A stretch of 15,121 nt of DNA. Source: Chitinispirillaceae bacterium. Lineage in GTDB: Bacteria; Fibrobacterota; Chitinivibrionia; Chitinivibrionales; Chitinispirillaceae. The notes under the pieces were generated by a model that was given only the letters and a program-made list of their open reading frames with translations, was not told the DNA's origin and ran no database searches. The stretch covers positions 1-15,121 of the forward strand of contig JAFGOU010000366.1 in NCBI GenBank assembly GCA_016926315.1. Reading direction: 5' to 3'. The position numbers and the translations under genes were made by a program. The first letter of the stretch is position 1. Each line of letters begins with the position of its first letter. Below are positions 1-6,690 of the stretch, piece after piece.

Positions 1-310
1 CCTCGCCCGCCATTTTAGCCGCTATCTGCGGATCGGCAGTGGTACGGCCATTGCCGTACAGGTCGGCCGCGAAAGCGATATACCCCATTTTTGCGAGTTC
101 GTCCGCCTTGTCCTTCACAAAGTCGTTGAGACCCCACCATTCATGCACCAGGAGCATGCCCGGCCGCTTTCCCGTTGCGGCATTGTCCCATACCAGGTAC
201 CCTTTGAACGATACCGTGTCGAGTTTGTATTCTATCTCGTTTTTCACCAGTTTTCCCTGGACCGAACAGGCAAGAAGGACGACCAGTATTCCGGAAATCG
301 TTGTGTTCAT
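1..310 (-). CDS. Dienelactone hydrolase family protein, N-terminal part (cut by window edge)
   Basis: The first 103 residues are visible; the gene runs off the left edge. The start ATG is preceded by GAGGAG at a good distance. Residues 1-19 form a signal peptide (hydrophobic core ILVVLLAC, then SVQG), so the protein is probably exported; LLAC could also be a lipobox. From about residue 50 the segment GMLLVHEWWGLND, followed by DELAKMGYIAFAADLYGNG, is typical of the alpha/beta-hydrolase dienelactone hydrolase family (PF01738), where the E of HEWWG belongs to the active site. The catalytic Cys/Ser, Asp and His would lie beyond the edge. Secreted members of this family are often of unknown substrate, so a role in chlorocatechol degradation should not be assumed. 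A good candidate promoter lies just upstream, which suggests its own transcript. Confidence 0.88.
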   Translation of the reverse strand, partial: MNTTISGILVVLLACSVQGKLVKNEIEYKLDTVSFKGYLVWDNAATGKRPGMLLVHEWWGLNDFVKDKADELAKMGYIAFAADLYGNGRTTADPQIAAKMAGE

Positions 311-344
311 GGTTTACTCCTCTTGTTTGAGGTTGTCGCCGGGC

Positions 345-372
345 ATTAAACAGGAAAGGGAAACCTTTTCAA
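345..372 (-). promoter_or_regulatory. Candidate sigma70-type promoter of the dienelactone hydrolase gene
   Basis: On the minus strand TTGAAA (367-372) is followed after 16 bp by TTTAAT (345-350). Each hexamer is one mismatch from consensus. The predicted start lies near 338, giving a leader of roughly 28 nt that includes the GAGGAG ribosome site. The sequence match is good; there is no experimental support. Confidence 0.5.
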
Positions 373-512
373 GTCGCTTAGAAACGAAGCAAATCACATG
401 CCTTCATACCATGCCTGAAGCACAAATCCGTTTATTGCTACCCATCCTCCCTTTGAATGGTTATCGACCAGCCGAATTCCGGATCAAACCTGCCTTCGAC
501 CTGACACGGCTT

Positions 513-1301
513 TCAAATTTTGATAACACCAAGGGCCAAGCCTGTTCCAATGATAACAAGCATCACTCCGACGATTTTTTGAACGGAATCGATGGATACT
601 TTTTTCAGGAGCCGTTTCCCCGCAAAGGCGCCTGCAAAGGCCGAGAGCGTGGCCGCGACAATCAGCCACTGCATATCACCGGTGATGAGGTCGAACCGGG
701 TGGTGTAAAAAGCCAGCCCATAAACGAGCAGCCTGCTTGCATCAACGAGGATTGCCGAAACGACCGAGGTAGCGATGTACTGATCCCTGCTCAATCCCGC
801 CTGAATCAGAAATGCCGATCGAAGCGCTCCCTGCAATCCGGAAAGTCCGCCGAAAAACCCTGAAAGAATACCGCCGATCGGCAGATATTGAGGCGGGAAC
901 GACAGCTTTCTGGTCTGGGGTAAAAGCTCCATCAGGGCAAAAACAACGATAAGGGCCCCGATCAAAAAATTGATCGCGATGATTTCAAAACTGGTATCGC
1001 CTATTGTGTAATTCACTATGGCTTCCGGGCCTTCGAGCGACTTGAGCAGTAACGCTCCCCCAACCGCGGCAGCCGAAGCCGGGATCGCGAATTGAACCAC
1101 CGCCCTTTTGTCGGCGTGTTTCCCGACAATAAAGGCTTTGAACAGGTTGTTAAAAAGATGAACAACGGCTGTGGCGGCTATGGCGACCGGCAAGGGGAAG
1201 AACAGCGCGAATACGGGAAGCAGTATGGTTCCCAGGCCAAATCCCGAGAACAGGGTCACCAGCGAGGCTCCAAACGCCGTGAGGCAGAGTATGATCACCA
1301 T
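513..1301 (-). CDS. TSUP family (TauE/SafE-type) membrane permease
   Basis: A 262-aa polytopic inner-membrane protein. Hydrophobic segments lie around residues 1-32, 36-60, 68-88, 105-126, 138-160, 176-198, 210-228 and 240-260. The N-terminal GFGLGTILLPV and the internal repeat GGILSGFFGGLSGLQGAL are the two related signature stretches of the TSUP/TauE family (PF01925). Members export or import sulfite, sulfoacetate, sulfolactate or other small anions. The substrate here cannot be told from sequence, and no sulfur-metabolism genes are adjacent. The length is normal for the family. The start ATG has only a weak ribosome site (AGGAACAGG about 10-17 nt upstream). The gene follows the desaturase by 83 bp on the same strand, so it may be co-transcribed, but a functional link is not evident. 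Confidence 0.88.
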   Translation of the reverse strand: MVIILCLTAFGASLVTLFSGFGLGTILLPVFALFFPLPVAIAATAVVHLFNNLFKAFIVGKHADKRAVVQFAIPASAAAVGGALLLKSLEGPEAIVNYTIGDTSFEIIAINFLIGALIVVFALMELLPQTRKLSFPPQYLPIGGILSGFFGGLSGLQGALRSAFLIQAGLSRDQYIATSVVSAILVDASRLLVYGLAFYTTRFDLITGDMQWLIVAATLSAFAGAFAGKRLLKKVSIDSVQKIVGVMLVIIGTGLALGVIKI

Positions 1302-1384
1302 TTATTGATACCTGTTCCTTCAAGCAGGATCGTTCTGCACCCGGCCCGGGTGAGAAAAGCGTTGCGACGGTAACCGGAAAAAAA

Positions 1385-2539
1385 TCAACTTCCCGGCAGG
1401 GGAACGGGTTGTAGCGGCCGCCCCATTTTTTTCAACCACCGGTAGTGCGCGGCAACACCGCTCAGAAAGGTCGGATGTGCCTGATACCGTACGCCGAATT
1501 CCCTGCAGGTCGCAGCGACGATACCCGACATGGCCGGGTAGTTGATATGGCAGATCATGGGAAACAGGTGGTGTTCCAGATGGAAATTCAAACCCCCGAG
1601 AAAATAGGTCAGGACCGGGTTTTTTTGCGCAAAGTCAAGGGTAACCTCTGCCTGATGCACTGCCCAGGGTAGTTCCATGGTAGTTGTTCCGGGTAGCGGT
1701 AGGGGAAATGCCGCGGCTTCAACGCAGTGCGGAAGCTGGAACACGATACCGAGCGTTGCGCCCAGGGTGATGGCCGCCACGGCGTAGTAGAACACGACCG
1801 CCCACCATGCATGAAAAAACATCGGTATGCCGAACGCAATGGAAAAAAACAGGAGCTTTCCCAGGATGAACCGCGCAAGGTTCCCGCCTTTGGGCCGGGG
1901 AAACAGATGCCTTCCCTGGCGGCCGGTGATGACCGTGCGGAAATCATCCGCCAGCTGCCACCTGATTGCGATGAGCCCGTATAACAGCCAGAAGTACCAG
2001 TGCTGGAAACGGTGGAACCAGCGGCGTTTCTGGTGCGGGGAGAGCCGTCCGAGAACGCCGGCCGCAATGTCGTTGTCCCAGCCGGTGATGTTGACATACG
2101 TGTGATGCACCACACCGTGTTTCACGTGCCAAACATGGGAGCTGCCGCCTATCATATCCATTGTCAATGCCATCAGCATGTTGATCCCGGGGCGGTTGGA
2201 GTAGGCGCCGTGCCCGGCATCGTGCTGAATATTGAACCCGATGAGCGCGGTGGTCAACCCGACCGCAATGGCAAGCGCCAGCCCCTGCCACAAATCATGG
2301 GTAAAAAACACCAGCGCGACATATACCGTCGTGGACAGGGTGAGGACAACCGCGGTTTTCAGGTACATCTGCCAGCAGTCGCGTTTACGCCTGCCGGTTT
2401 CCTGAAAAAACGCGTCGATCCTTTGCCTGAGGGTTTTTTGAAAATCACGGTTTTCATTGAACTTCAATCGGGAAACCGGCTTGCTTTCAGGGCTTGCCGC
2501 GCGGCCAGGAGGCGGGGAATCGATAGCTGATCCTTTCAT
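1385..2539 (-). CDS. Membrane fatty-acid (acyl-CoA/acyl-lipid) desaturase
   Basis: A 384-aa integral-membrane di-iron desaturase (PF00487). The three histidine clusters are HDAGH at residues 106-110, HVKHGVVHH at 138-146 and HLEHH at 320-324. Hydrophobic segments lie near 62-80, 84-104 and 228-265. The N-terminal stretch NRDFQKTLRQRIDAFF resembles the linoleoyl-CoA/delta-6-like desaturases common in Bacteroidota. The third box starts with H rather than the Q of cytochrome-b5-fused front-end desaturases, and no b5 domain is present, so electrons must come from a separate ferredoxin or reductase. The expected role is O2-dependent introduction of a double bond into membrane acyl chains; the position of the bond is not predictable. 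The start ATG has GGAGAG about 12 nt upstream. A candidate promoter and a 15-bp tandem repeat lie in front. Confidence 0.93.
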   Translation of the reverse strand: MKGSAIDSPPPGRAASPESKPVSRLKFNENRDFQKTLRQRIDAFFQETGRRKRDCWQMYLKTAVVLTLSTTVYVALVFFTHDLWQGLALAIAVGLTTALIGFNIQHDAGHGAYSNRPGINMLMALTMDMIGGSSHVWHVKHGVVHHTYVNITGWDNDIAAGVLGRLSPHQKRRWFHRFQHWYFWLLYGLIAIRWQLADDFRTVITGRQGRHLFPRPKGGNLARFILGKLLFFSIAFGIPMFFHAWWAVVFYYAVAAITLGATLGIVFQLPHCVEAAAFPLPLPGTTTMELPWAVHQAEVTLDFAQKNPVLTYFLGGLNFHLEHHLFPMICHINYPAMSGIVAATCREFGVRYQAHPTFLSGVAAHYRWLKKMGRPLQPVPLPGS

Positions 2540-2591
2540 AGTAACGATATCTCTCCATTCGCCATGATACGAATTTCACCGGTCGTTTATA

Positions 2592-2620
2592 AAAATAATA
2601 ATGCATATTTCCTTTATCAA
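2592..2620 (-). promoter_or_regulatory. Candidate promoter of the desaturase gene
   Basis: On the minus strand TTGATA (2615-2620) and TATTTT (2592-2597) are separated by 17 bp within a locally AT-rich stretch. Transcription would start near 2585 and leave a leader of about 45 nt. The -35 box overlaps the edge of the 15-bp tandem repeat at 2616-2645, which makes that repeat a plausible regulator site. Prediction only. Confidence 0.45.
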
Positions 2621-2645
2621 CTATTCTTTGATCGACTACTCTTTG
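2616..2645. repeat. Two head-to-tail 15-bp repeats upstream of the desaturase
   Basis: ATCAACTATTCTTTG (2616-2630) is followed without gap by ATCGACTACTCTTTG (2631-2645), identical at 13 of 15 positions. The unit does not continue on either side. It covers the -35 box and the region just upstream of the desaturase promoter, as expected for a binding site of a regulator that occupies adjacent direct repeats. Confidence 0.65.
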
Positions 2646-2768
2646 GATTTTAATGCCGAACAGAGGATCTGTTTTGCTGCGCGCTGCGATCAGCGACGAC
2701 CATCGGAAAAAGCATACACCCGTACCGGTCCGCTCCCAGCCCCGGAACAACGATGGCGCATATGCTTT

Positions 2769-3212
2769 TCATTGTTCCTTTTTTTCTTCGTAATTGACCA
2801 TCCACCGAATCCCGAACTTGTCGGCGAAAGACGCGAACCAGTCGCCCCAAAACATTTTTTCGAGAGGCATCTCTACGTTCCCGTCGGATGAAAGCTCTTT
2901 GAACAGCCGCTGCGCCTCCTCCAGAGTATCGGGATGCAGTGAAAGGTATACGTTATTTCCCTCGACCAGGGTCTGACCCATGCTTTCCGAAATGTCACTG
3001 CCCATCAGGATCGTGCCGTTGCCTATCGGCAGGGCGATGTGCATGATCCTCCCTGCCTCCTTTTCCGGTATTGGCCGGTCTGATGCCGGCATGTCCTTGA
3101 ATCGCTGCACCGAACTGAACTCACCGCCGAAAACCGACTGGTAAAAATGAAACGCATCTTCGGTGTTGCCGTCAAAATTCAAATAGGGATTGAACCTCAG
3201 ACTTGATTTCAT
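2769..3212 (-). CDS. VOC superfamily protein, PhnB-like
   Basis: A 147-aa cytoplasmic protein of the glyoxalase/bleomycin-resistance (VOC) fold, PhnB-like branch. Visible family signatures are FNPYLNFDGNTEDAFHFY near the N-terminus, MHIALPIGNGTILMGSD in the middle and WGDWFASFADKFGIRWMVN near the C-terminus. Members are small dimeric proteins, often annotated '3-demethylubiquinone-9 3-methyltransferase-like' without evidence; the reaction is unknown here. I place the start at 3212 because a very strong GGAGGAGGT site lies just upstream of it. An in-frame ATG 15 nt earlier (3225-3227) sits inside the ribosome site itself and is unlikely to be used. The gene lies 56 bp downstream of the hemerythrin-like gene on the same strand, so co-transcription is possible, although the base composition of the two genes differs. 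Confidence 0.88.
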   Translation of the reverse strand: MKSSLRFNPYLNFDGNTEDAFHFYQSVFGGEFSSVQRFKDMPASDRPIPEKEAGRIMHIALPIGNGTILMGSDISESMGQTLVEGNNVYLSLHPDTLEEAQRLFKELSSDGNVEMPLEKMFWGDWFASFADKFGIRWMVNYEEKKEQ

Positions 3213-3268
3213 GTTACCTCCTCCCATTGATAGGGGTATCTCTCCTTGACAATTTTTATGTCTTTCGG

Positions 3269-3859
3269 TTATTTACGGGCCTGGGCAGAAAAAGATGAGG
3301 TCGTTGTGATTGCCTGGTTGGACATCTGTTTTTCAATAGATTCAACAACCGATTGGTATTTAAAGTGAATCATTTTCCGGTCAAATTCCCAGAACTCGTT
3401 AAGCATTGATTGTTTCTCTGATTCTGATAAGTATTTCATACACGAAGGGAAAAAGACCTTGTCTTCCTTTTCAATATGTTCGGGGTAAAAAACAACGAAC
3501 TTCCGCAGGTTAGTTATGATTAATGGTAATGCTGCCCTTTCACCCTTTTGATACGCTGCTGCCGAGGTAACAAGCTCCGCCGTCGCGGCACGACCAATGG
3601 TATGCTCCTTAATCAGTTCGTTCATAATAACGGCATCGTTATCAGAAAGAGTTTTTTTTGACAAGTCCCTGAATAAAATCTCCTCTTCTTTGCCATGGTG
3701 CGTCCGATCGGCATACATTCGGATGAAATCAACGGCAGTATCGATAAAGGTCAGGTTTACCTCATTGGTCTTTTCTATTCTTTTTACCTCTTTATCGATC
3801 AATGAAATCATACGCTCGATAAGGCGGTGCTCAACCATTAAAGGACCTCTTGGCTGCAT
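3269..3859 (-). CDS. Hemerythrin-like (HHE domain) protein
   Basis: A 196-aa soluble helical protein. Likely di-iron ligands are H11 (VEHRLIERM), H54 and E58 (THHGKEEEILF), H86 (IKEHTIGR), and H128 and E132 (YPEHIEKEDKVFFP). This is the bacterial hemerythrin HHE pattern (PF01814) in a 150-160-residue core, followed by a tail of about 40 residues ending in a Ser/Thr-rich segment. Stand-alone proteins of this type bind O2 or handle NO, peroxide or iron; the role is not determined by sequence. AGGAGA precedes the start at a good distance. The gene is strikingly AT-rich: sampled stretches are about 33-38% GC, against 50% or more in neighbouring genes. This suggests separate, perhaps recent, acquisition. 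It has its own candidate promoter with an inverted repeat upstream. Confidence 0.92.
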   Translation of the reverse strand: MQPRGPLMVEHRLIERMISLIDKEVKRIEKTNEVNLTFIDTAVDFIRMYADRTHHGKEEEILFRDLSKKTLSDNDAVIMNELIKEHTIGRAATAELVTSAAAYQKGERAALPLIITNLRKFVVFYPEHIEKEDKVFFPSCMKYLSESEKQSMLNEFWEFDRKMIHFKYQSVVESIEKQMSNQAITTTSSFSAQARK

Positions 3860-3945
3860 TTGACCATTCTCCTTTTAAGACGACGGGATATCACCTCTTC
3901 GTTATTGAAGTAATGCCTGATTTTTATGGGGTGTCCACACGTACG

Positions 3946-3954
3946 ATTATAGCA
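3946..3954 (-). promoter_or_regulatory. Extended -10 promoter of the hemerythrin-like gene
   Basis: The minus strand shows TGCTATAAT, a perfect TATAAT (3946-3951) with the TGn extension. No good -35 hexamer lies at 16-18 bp (AAGCAG is the nearest), which fits an extended -10 or activator-dependent promoter. The start would be near 3939, leaving a leader of about 80 nt. Confidence 0.5.
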
Positions 3955-3973
3955 AAAAATGAGCCTGCCTGCT

Positions 3974-4021
3974 TAAGGACACCACCCAAAATCACTAAAA
4001 ATGTCATTTTGGGGAGCCTTA
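3974..4021. promoter_or_regulatory. Inverted repeat upstream of the hemerythrin promoter (possible operator)
   Basis: The inner arms CCCAAAAT (3985-3992) and ATTTTGGG (4006-4013) match perfectly around a 13-nt centre. Outer arms TAAGG (3974-3978) and CCTTA (4017-4021) extend the symmetry with an unequal interruption. The centre lies about 60 bp upstream of the predicted start, a usual place for an activator site. No T-tract follows on either strand, so a terminator is unlikely. Confidence 0.45.
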
Positions 4022-4213
4022 TCGAAGAGAAATCCTGAGATGCCGCAAAGCAGCGACGTTTCCCCTGCCCCATGGTCAAAGGCCGTGGCTCTTCCGACCG
4101 GTCAAATCGATTAATCGTTGTTTACACCCCAATTCCGGCATTGGTTTAAAATAACCGCGCGGTATGACCGGATACTATAGCGACAGGTAAGGTACCGGCA
4201 AAGGGAGGACCTC

Positions 4214-5107
4214 ATGCGACCATTCAAGCGGCGGCAATGGTTATACCTGTTGTTCATGACCCTGTTCAACGCATTGCTATTGGCCCTGCTCCTGTCCTTT
4301 TTTATTTCATGCATACCGGGAAGGGACTCCGGCCGGACCGGCGATCCGGCTAGGGTGCGGATGATAACTGAATCCGGCACGGTGGTTCCCGGAAAACCGG
4401 TTCACCTGGCAATTGAGATAAACCTGGGAAAGGGATGGTATACCTACTGGCATAATCCCGGTGATGCGGGGCTTGCGCCTGATGTAACCTGGCATATTCC
4501 GTCCGGGTGGCGGCTATCACCATTGGAACTCCCTGTCCCGGAGCGGTTTGAAGCAAAGGGAATCGTTTCTTTCGGTTTTACGAGGCAGGCTGTTTTCCTC
4601 GCAACGCTCAATCCACCATCCCGAGGAATGCGGGATTCAGTGGCGCTCGGTGTGGGTATCAACCTTCTACTTTGCAAAGAAGAGTGCATTCAGTTTTCCG
4701 ATACGGTCCGATTGACGCTGCCGGTCGGCGAACCTCCTTCAGAACAGCGGGTGGACGAAAAAACAAAGATATTTTTTGAAAAGGCCCGGAGAAAAGTCCC
4801 CCGCAGCGATACCGTGATTTCGGGGACGTGGCATTATACGGACAATCACCGTATCGAACTCTATGTTCCTGTGGGAATTGATATGTTTCAAAAAGGGGAG
4901 GTAGTCTTTTTTCCGGTAACCCAGGGTCTGTTTGACTACTCCGGAAGGCAGGAGGTCAGGCAGAAAAAGGAGAGAATCGTGATCTCGTTGGTACGAGCGA
5001 CCATGCAGGGGGAAGAACCTGGCTTGGTCCGTGGCTTGCTGGTTATTAAAAACCGTCGGAGTAAGGATTTCCCGGCGGCCATATTCGTGCAGGCTGAGAA
5101 ATCCTGA
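4214..5107 (+). CDS. Stand-alone DsbD N-terminal-type domain protein, membrane anchored
   Basis: A 297-aa protein. Residues 10-33 form a hydrophobic export segment ending in FFISC, so it is either an uncleaved anchor or a lipoprotein (the -3 residue F is unusual for a lipobox). From residue 48 it matches the periplasmic N-terminal domain of DsbD/ScsB-type thiol reductases. GWYTYWHNPGDAGLAPDVTW (74-93) is characteristic, followed by IPSGW, FEAKGIVSFGF and the redox-type cysteine pair LLLCKEECIQF (C154, C158). The transmembrane electron-transfer domain and C-terminal thioredoxin domain of full DsbD are absent, both in this protein and nearby. In the family this domain passes electrons to periplasmic partners, and the secreted redoxin encoded 20 bp downstream is an obvious candidate. 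GGGAGGA precedes the ATG at good spacing. Confidence 0.82.
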   Translation: MRPFKRRQWLYLLFMTLFNALLLALLLSFFISCIPGRDSGRTGDPARVRMITESGTVVPGKPVHLAIEINLGKGWYTYWHNPGDAGLAPDVTWHIPSGWRLSPLELPVPERFEAKGIVSFGFTRQAVFLATLNPPSRGMRDSVALGVGINLLLCKEECIQFSDTVRLTLPVGEPPSEQRVDEKTKIFFEKARRKVPRSDTVISGTWHYTDNHRIELYVPVGIDMFQKGEVVFFPVTQGLFDYSGRQEVRQKKERIVISLVRATMQGEEPGLVRGLLVIKNRRSKDFPAAIFVQAEKS

Positions 5108-5127
5108 CCATTTCAAAGGAGGAGTAG

Positions 5128-5736
5128 ATGCGTGTGATGAATATCTTTGCAATCGCGCTTTTTACGGCGGCGCCGTCTTTTGCACAGGAATTTCCTGCCG
5201 CCAGGATGGATTCGGTGGCGCCGGATTTCACCTTGACCGACCTCCGGGGCAACCGGCATTCGCTCAACGAGCACCGCGGCAACTATGTCGTTCTTGAGTG
5301 GGTCAATTTCGACTGCCCGTTTGTTAAAAAGCACTACGAATCGGGAAACATGTCCCGGTTGCAGAAAACCTCTACAGGCAAGGGGGCGGCATGGTTTTCC
5401 ATCTGCTCGTCGGCGCCGGGCAAGCAGGGAAACCTTGATTCAAAAACGATACAGGCGAGAATAAACAACTATAAGGCGCGTCACACCGCCTACCTGATCG
5501 ATGCAGATGGTACGGTCGGCCGCTTGTACGGAGCAAAGACCACGCCTCACCTGTTTGTGGTCGATCCGCAGGGCATCCTCATATATGCGGGTGCAATTGA
5601 TGACAAACCTTCGACCGACAAGGCGGATATCGCGACCGCGCATAATTATGTCGTGGCCGCAATGGATGAATCCATGGCGGGAAACCCGGTATCCCCAAAA
5701 GTAACCGTATCCTACGGATGTTCGGTGAAATACTAG
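5128..5736 (+). CDS. Secreted redoxin (AhpC/TSA-TlpA-like thioredoxin fold)
   Basis: A 202-aa exported protein. A signal peptide covers about residues 1-19 (FAIALFTAAPSFA|Q). The mature part has a thioredoxin/peroxiredoxin fold: APDFTLTDLRG (31-41), the active-site segment NFDCPFVKKHY (60-70) with C63, the cis-proline TTPHLFVV (P140) and a C-terminal YGCSVKY with C198. C93 is an additional cysteine. The usual CxxC is replaced by NxxC, so a resolving cysteine would have to be C198, C93 or a partner protein. It shares its layout, including DCP/HCP-(F/Y)VK and the C-terminal GC-(S/N)-(V/I)-K, with the redoxin at 8060-8653. AAAGGAGGAG precedes the start. The 20-bp gap to the DsbD-domain gene indicates one operon, which ends at the terminator downstream. 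Confidence 0.87.
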   Translation: MRVMNIFAIALFTAAPSFAQEFPAARMDSVAPDFTLTDLRGNRHSLNEHRGNYVVLEWVNFDCPFVKKHYESGNMSRLQKTSTGKGAAWFSICSSAPGKQGNLDSKTIQARINNYKARHTAYLIDADGTVGRLYGAKTTPHLFVVDPQGILIYAGAIDDKPSTDKADIATAHNYVVAAMDESMAGNPVSPKVTVSYGCSVKY

Positions 5737-5767
5737 TCGCCGCCTATTTTTCTTACATTTGCGAATC

Positions 5768-5791
5768 AATTATCAGAAGTGATAATTTTTT
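5768..5791 (+). terminator. Intrinsic terminator of the DsbD-domain/redoxin operon
   Basis: AATTATCA (5768-5775) and TGATAATT (5780-5787) form a perfect 8-bp stem with a GAAG loop, running into six T residues (5786-5791). It lies 31 bp after the redoxin stop codon. Flanking AATCAA (5764-5769) and TTGATT (5790-5795) are also complementary, so an alternative longer stem with a bulge is possible. Confidence 0.75.
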
Positions 5792-5870
5792 GATTAAACC
5801 AGTTCTCAGGGGGGCGGTGATTTTGACCGATTAAACAGGACGTTTCAGCCGGAGGTGAAATTTTTATCAA

Positions 5871-5898
5871 TTGTATGGTTTTTGCTGCGTAGTATGTA
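5871..5898 (+). promoter_or_regulatory. Possible promoter of the PRC-barrel gene
   Basis: TTGTAT (5871-5876) and TATGTA (5893-5898) are separated by 16 bp, about 70 bp before the start codon of the PRC-barrel gene. Both hexamers match consensus only partly. A promoter is expected here because an intrinsic terminator lies just upstream. Confidence 0.3.
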
Positions 5899-5965
5899 TG
5901 AGACATTTTCCTGGAGCGGATAAACGTTTTTCGATTCAAATACAAAAAAGTAAAAGGAGGCTGTT

Positions 5966-6655
5966 ATGCACAACATCAGACCATTGGTATTGGCGAATTC
6001 CCTGCATGGGTTTCATATCCATGCGAAGGACGGCTCCCTGGGCCGGATCGATGATTTTTATTTCAACGATGAATCCTGGAAAATCCATAATGTGGTGGTT
6101 GACCTGGGAAACTGGCTGCCGGGCAGGAAAGTCCTGATCGTACCTGATATCCTCGGGCATGCGGATTGGCGCAAGAAATTCATAGAAGCACGGACAACCC
6201 GGGAGTTGATCCGCAAGAGTCCTGGCGCGGAAACCACGCCGCCGGTCGCGATTCAAAAGGAACGGGATATTGTCAGTACCATCGCAGCGGATCCCCGTTT
6301 ACCTGAAGTCTCGTGGGGAATGCACCAGAACGTGCCTACGCCCTCGGAGAGCGGAAAACCGGACGACCTGCATCTGCGCTCGACACGGATCCTGAAAGAC
6401 AGCTCGATCATCGATGAAAACCTGGCGTATCGGGGTAGCGTCAGTGATTTCCTGGTGGATACTGAAACATGGGAGATACGGTTCCTGTTTCTTAAAACCA
6501 TGGATTCCCGCGTGTTTCTGATACACCCGGCGAGCGTTATCGCGTTCAATGTCGAAAACAGGAAAATCACCATTCGCCACCCCGATGATGAGAAAGCGGA
6601 ATGGCAGGAGTACGATCCGCACCACATGGCGGTGCTTGAAATGCTGGAGCGCTGA
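5966..6655 (+). CDS. Protein with two PRC-barrel domains
   Basis: A 229-aa soluble protein without signal peptide or membrane segment. Two PRC-barrel-like units (PF05239) are visible. The first is at about residues 10-75, with LHGFHIHAKDGSLGRIDDFYF, HNVVVDLGNWLPGRKVLI and PDILGHADW. The second is at about 135-205, with the parallel pattern YRGSVSDFLVDTETWEIRFLFL and RVFLIHPASV. A linker of about 60 residues joins them. PRC barrels are small beta-barrels found in photosynthetic reaction-centre H subunits, RimM and many stress-linked bacterial proteins, where they mediate protein or RNA contacts. Which of these applies is not visible here. AAAAGGAGG precedes the start at 7-8 nt. The next gene starts 35 bp downstream on the same strand and is probably co-transcribed. 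Confidence 0.85.
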   Translation: MHNIRPLVLANSLHGFHIHAKDGSLGRIDDFYFNDESWKIHNVVVDLGNWLPGRKVLIVPDILGHADWRKKFIEARTTRELIRKSPGAETTPPVAIQKERDIVSTIAADPRLPEVSWGMHQNVPTPSESGKPDDLHLRSTRILKDSSIIDENLAYRGSVSDFLVDTETWEIRFLFLKTMDSRVFLIHPASVIAFNVENRKITIRHPDDEKAEWQEYDPHHMAVLEMLER

Positions 6656-6690
6656 GAAGGAACCGGTGGTAAAGGTTTGGGGAAATCCGC

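Larger units (their letters stand above)
3860..4213. other. Divergent intergenic region between hemerythrin-like and DsbD-like genes
   Basis: These 354 bp separate two divergently transcribed genes and hold no convincing coding sequence. The left half contains the hemerythrin promoter and its inverted repeat. The right half contains a perfect 10-bp palindrome CGATTAATCG (4108-4117), a -35-like TTTACA (4121-4126) and -10-like sequences TAAAAT (4147-4152) and TACTAT (4173-4178), none at ideal spacing. One of these probably serves the gene at 4214. GGTCAAA occurs twice, 26 bp apart (4074-4080 and 4100-4106). Confidence 0.5.

Noticed and set aside
39..863. Long open frame on the plus strand (274 codons)
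   Set aside because: It runs antisense across the dienelactone hydrolase and TSUP genes, has no family motif and lacks the clear domain patterns of the minus-strand proteins.
1338..1352. Perfect palindrome CACCCGG-C-CCGGGTG between desaturase and TSUP genes, considered as a terminator
   Set aside because: No T-tract follows on the minus strand, so it is not a convincing terminator; it could still be a protein site.
3850..4038. Small plus-strand frame of 62 codons in the divergent region
   Set aside because: It overlaps the hemerythrin start, its promoter and the inverted repeat, has no ribosome site and shows no motif.
5874..5891. Five-codon frame ATG...TAG before the PRC-barrel gene, considered as a leader peptide
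   Set aside because: The nearest GGAGG is about 20 nt upstream, too far for efficient initiation.
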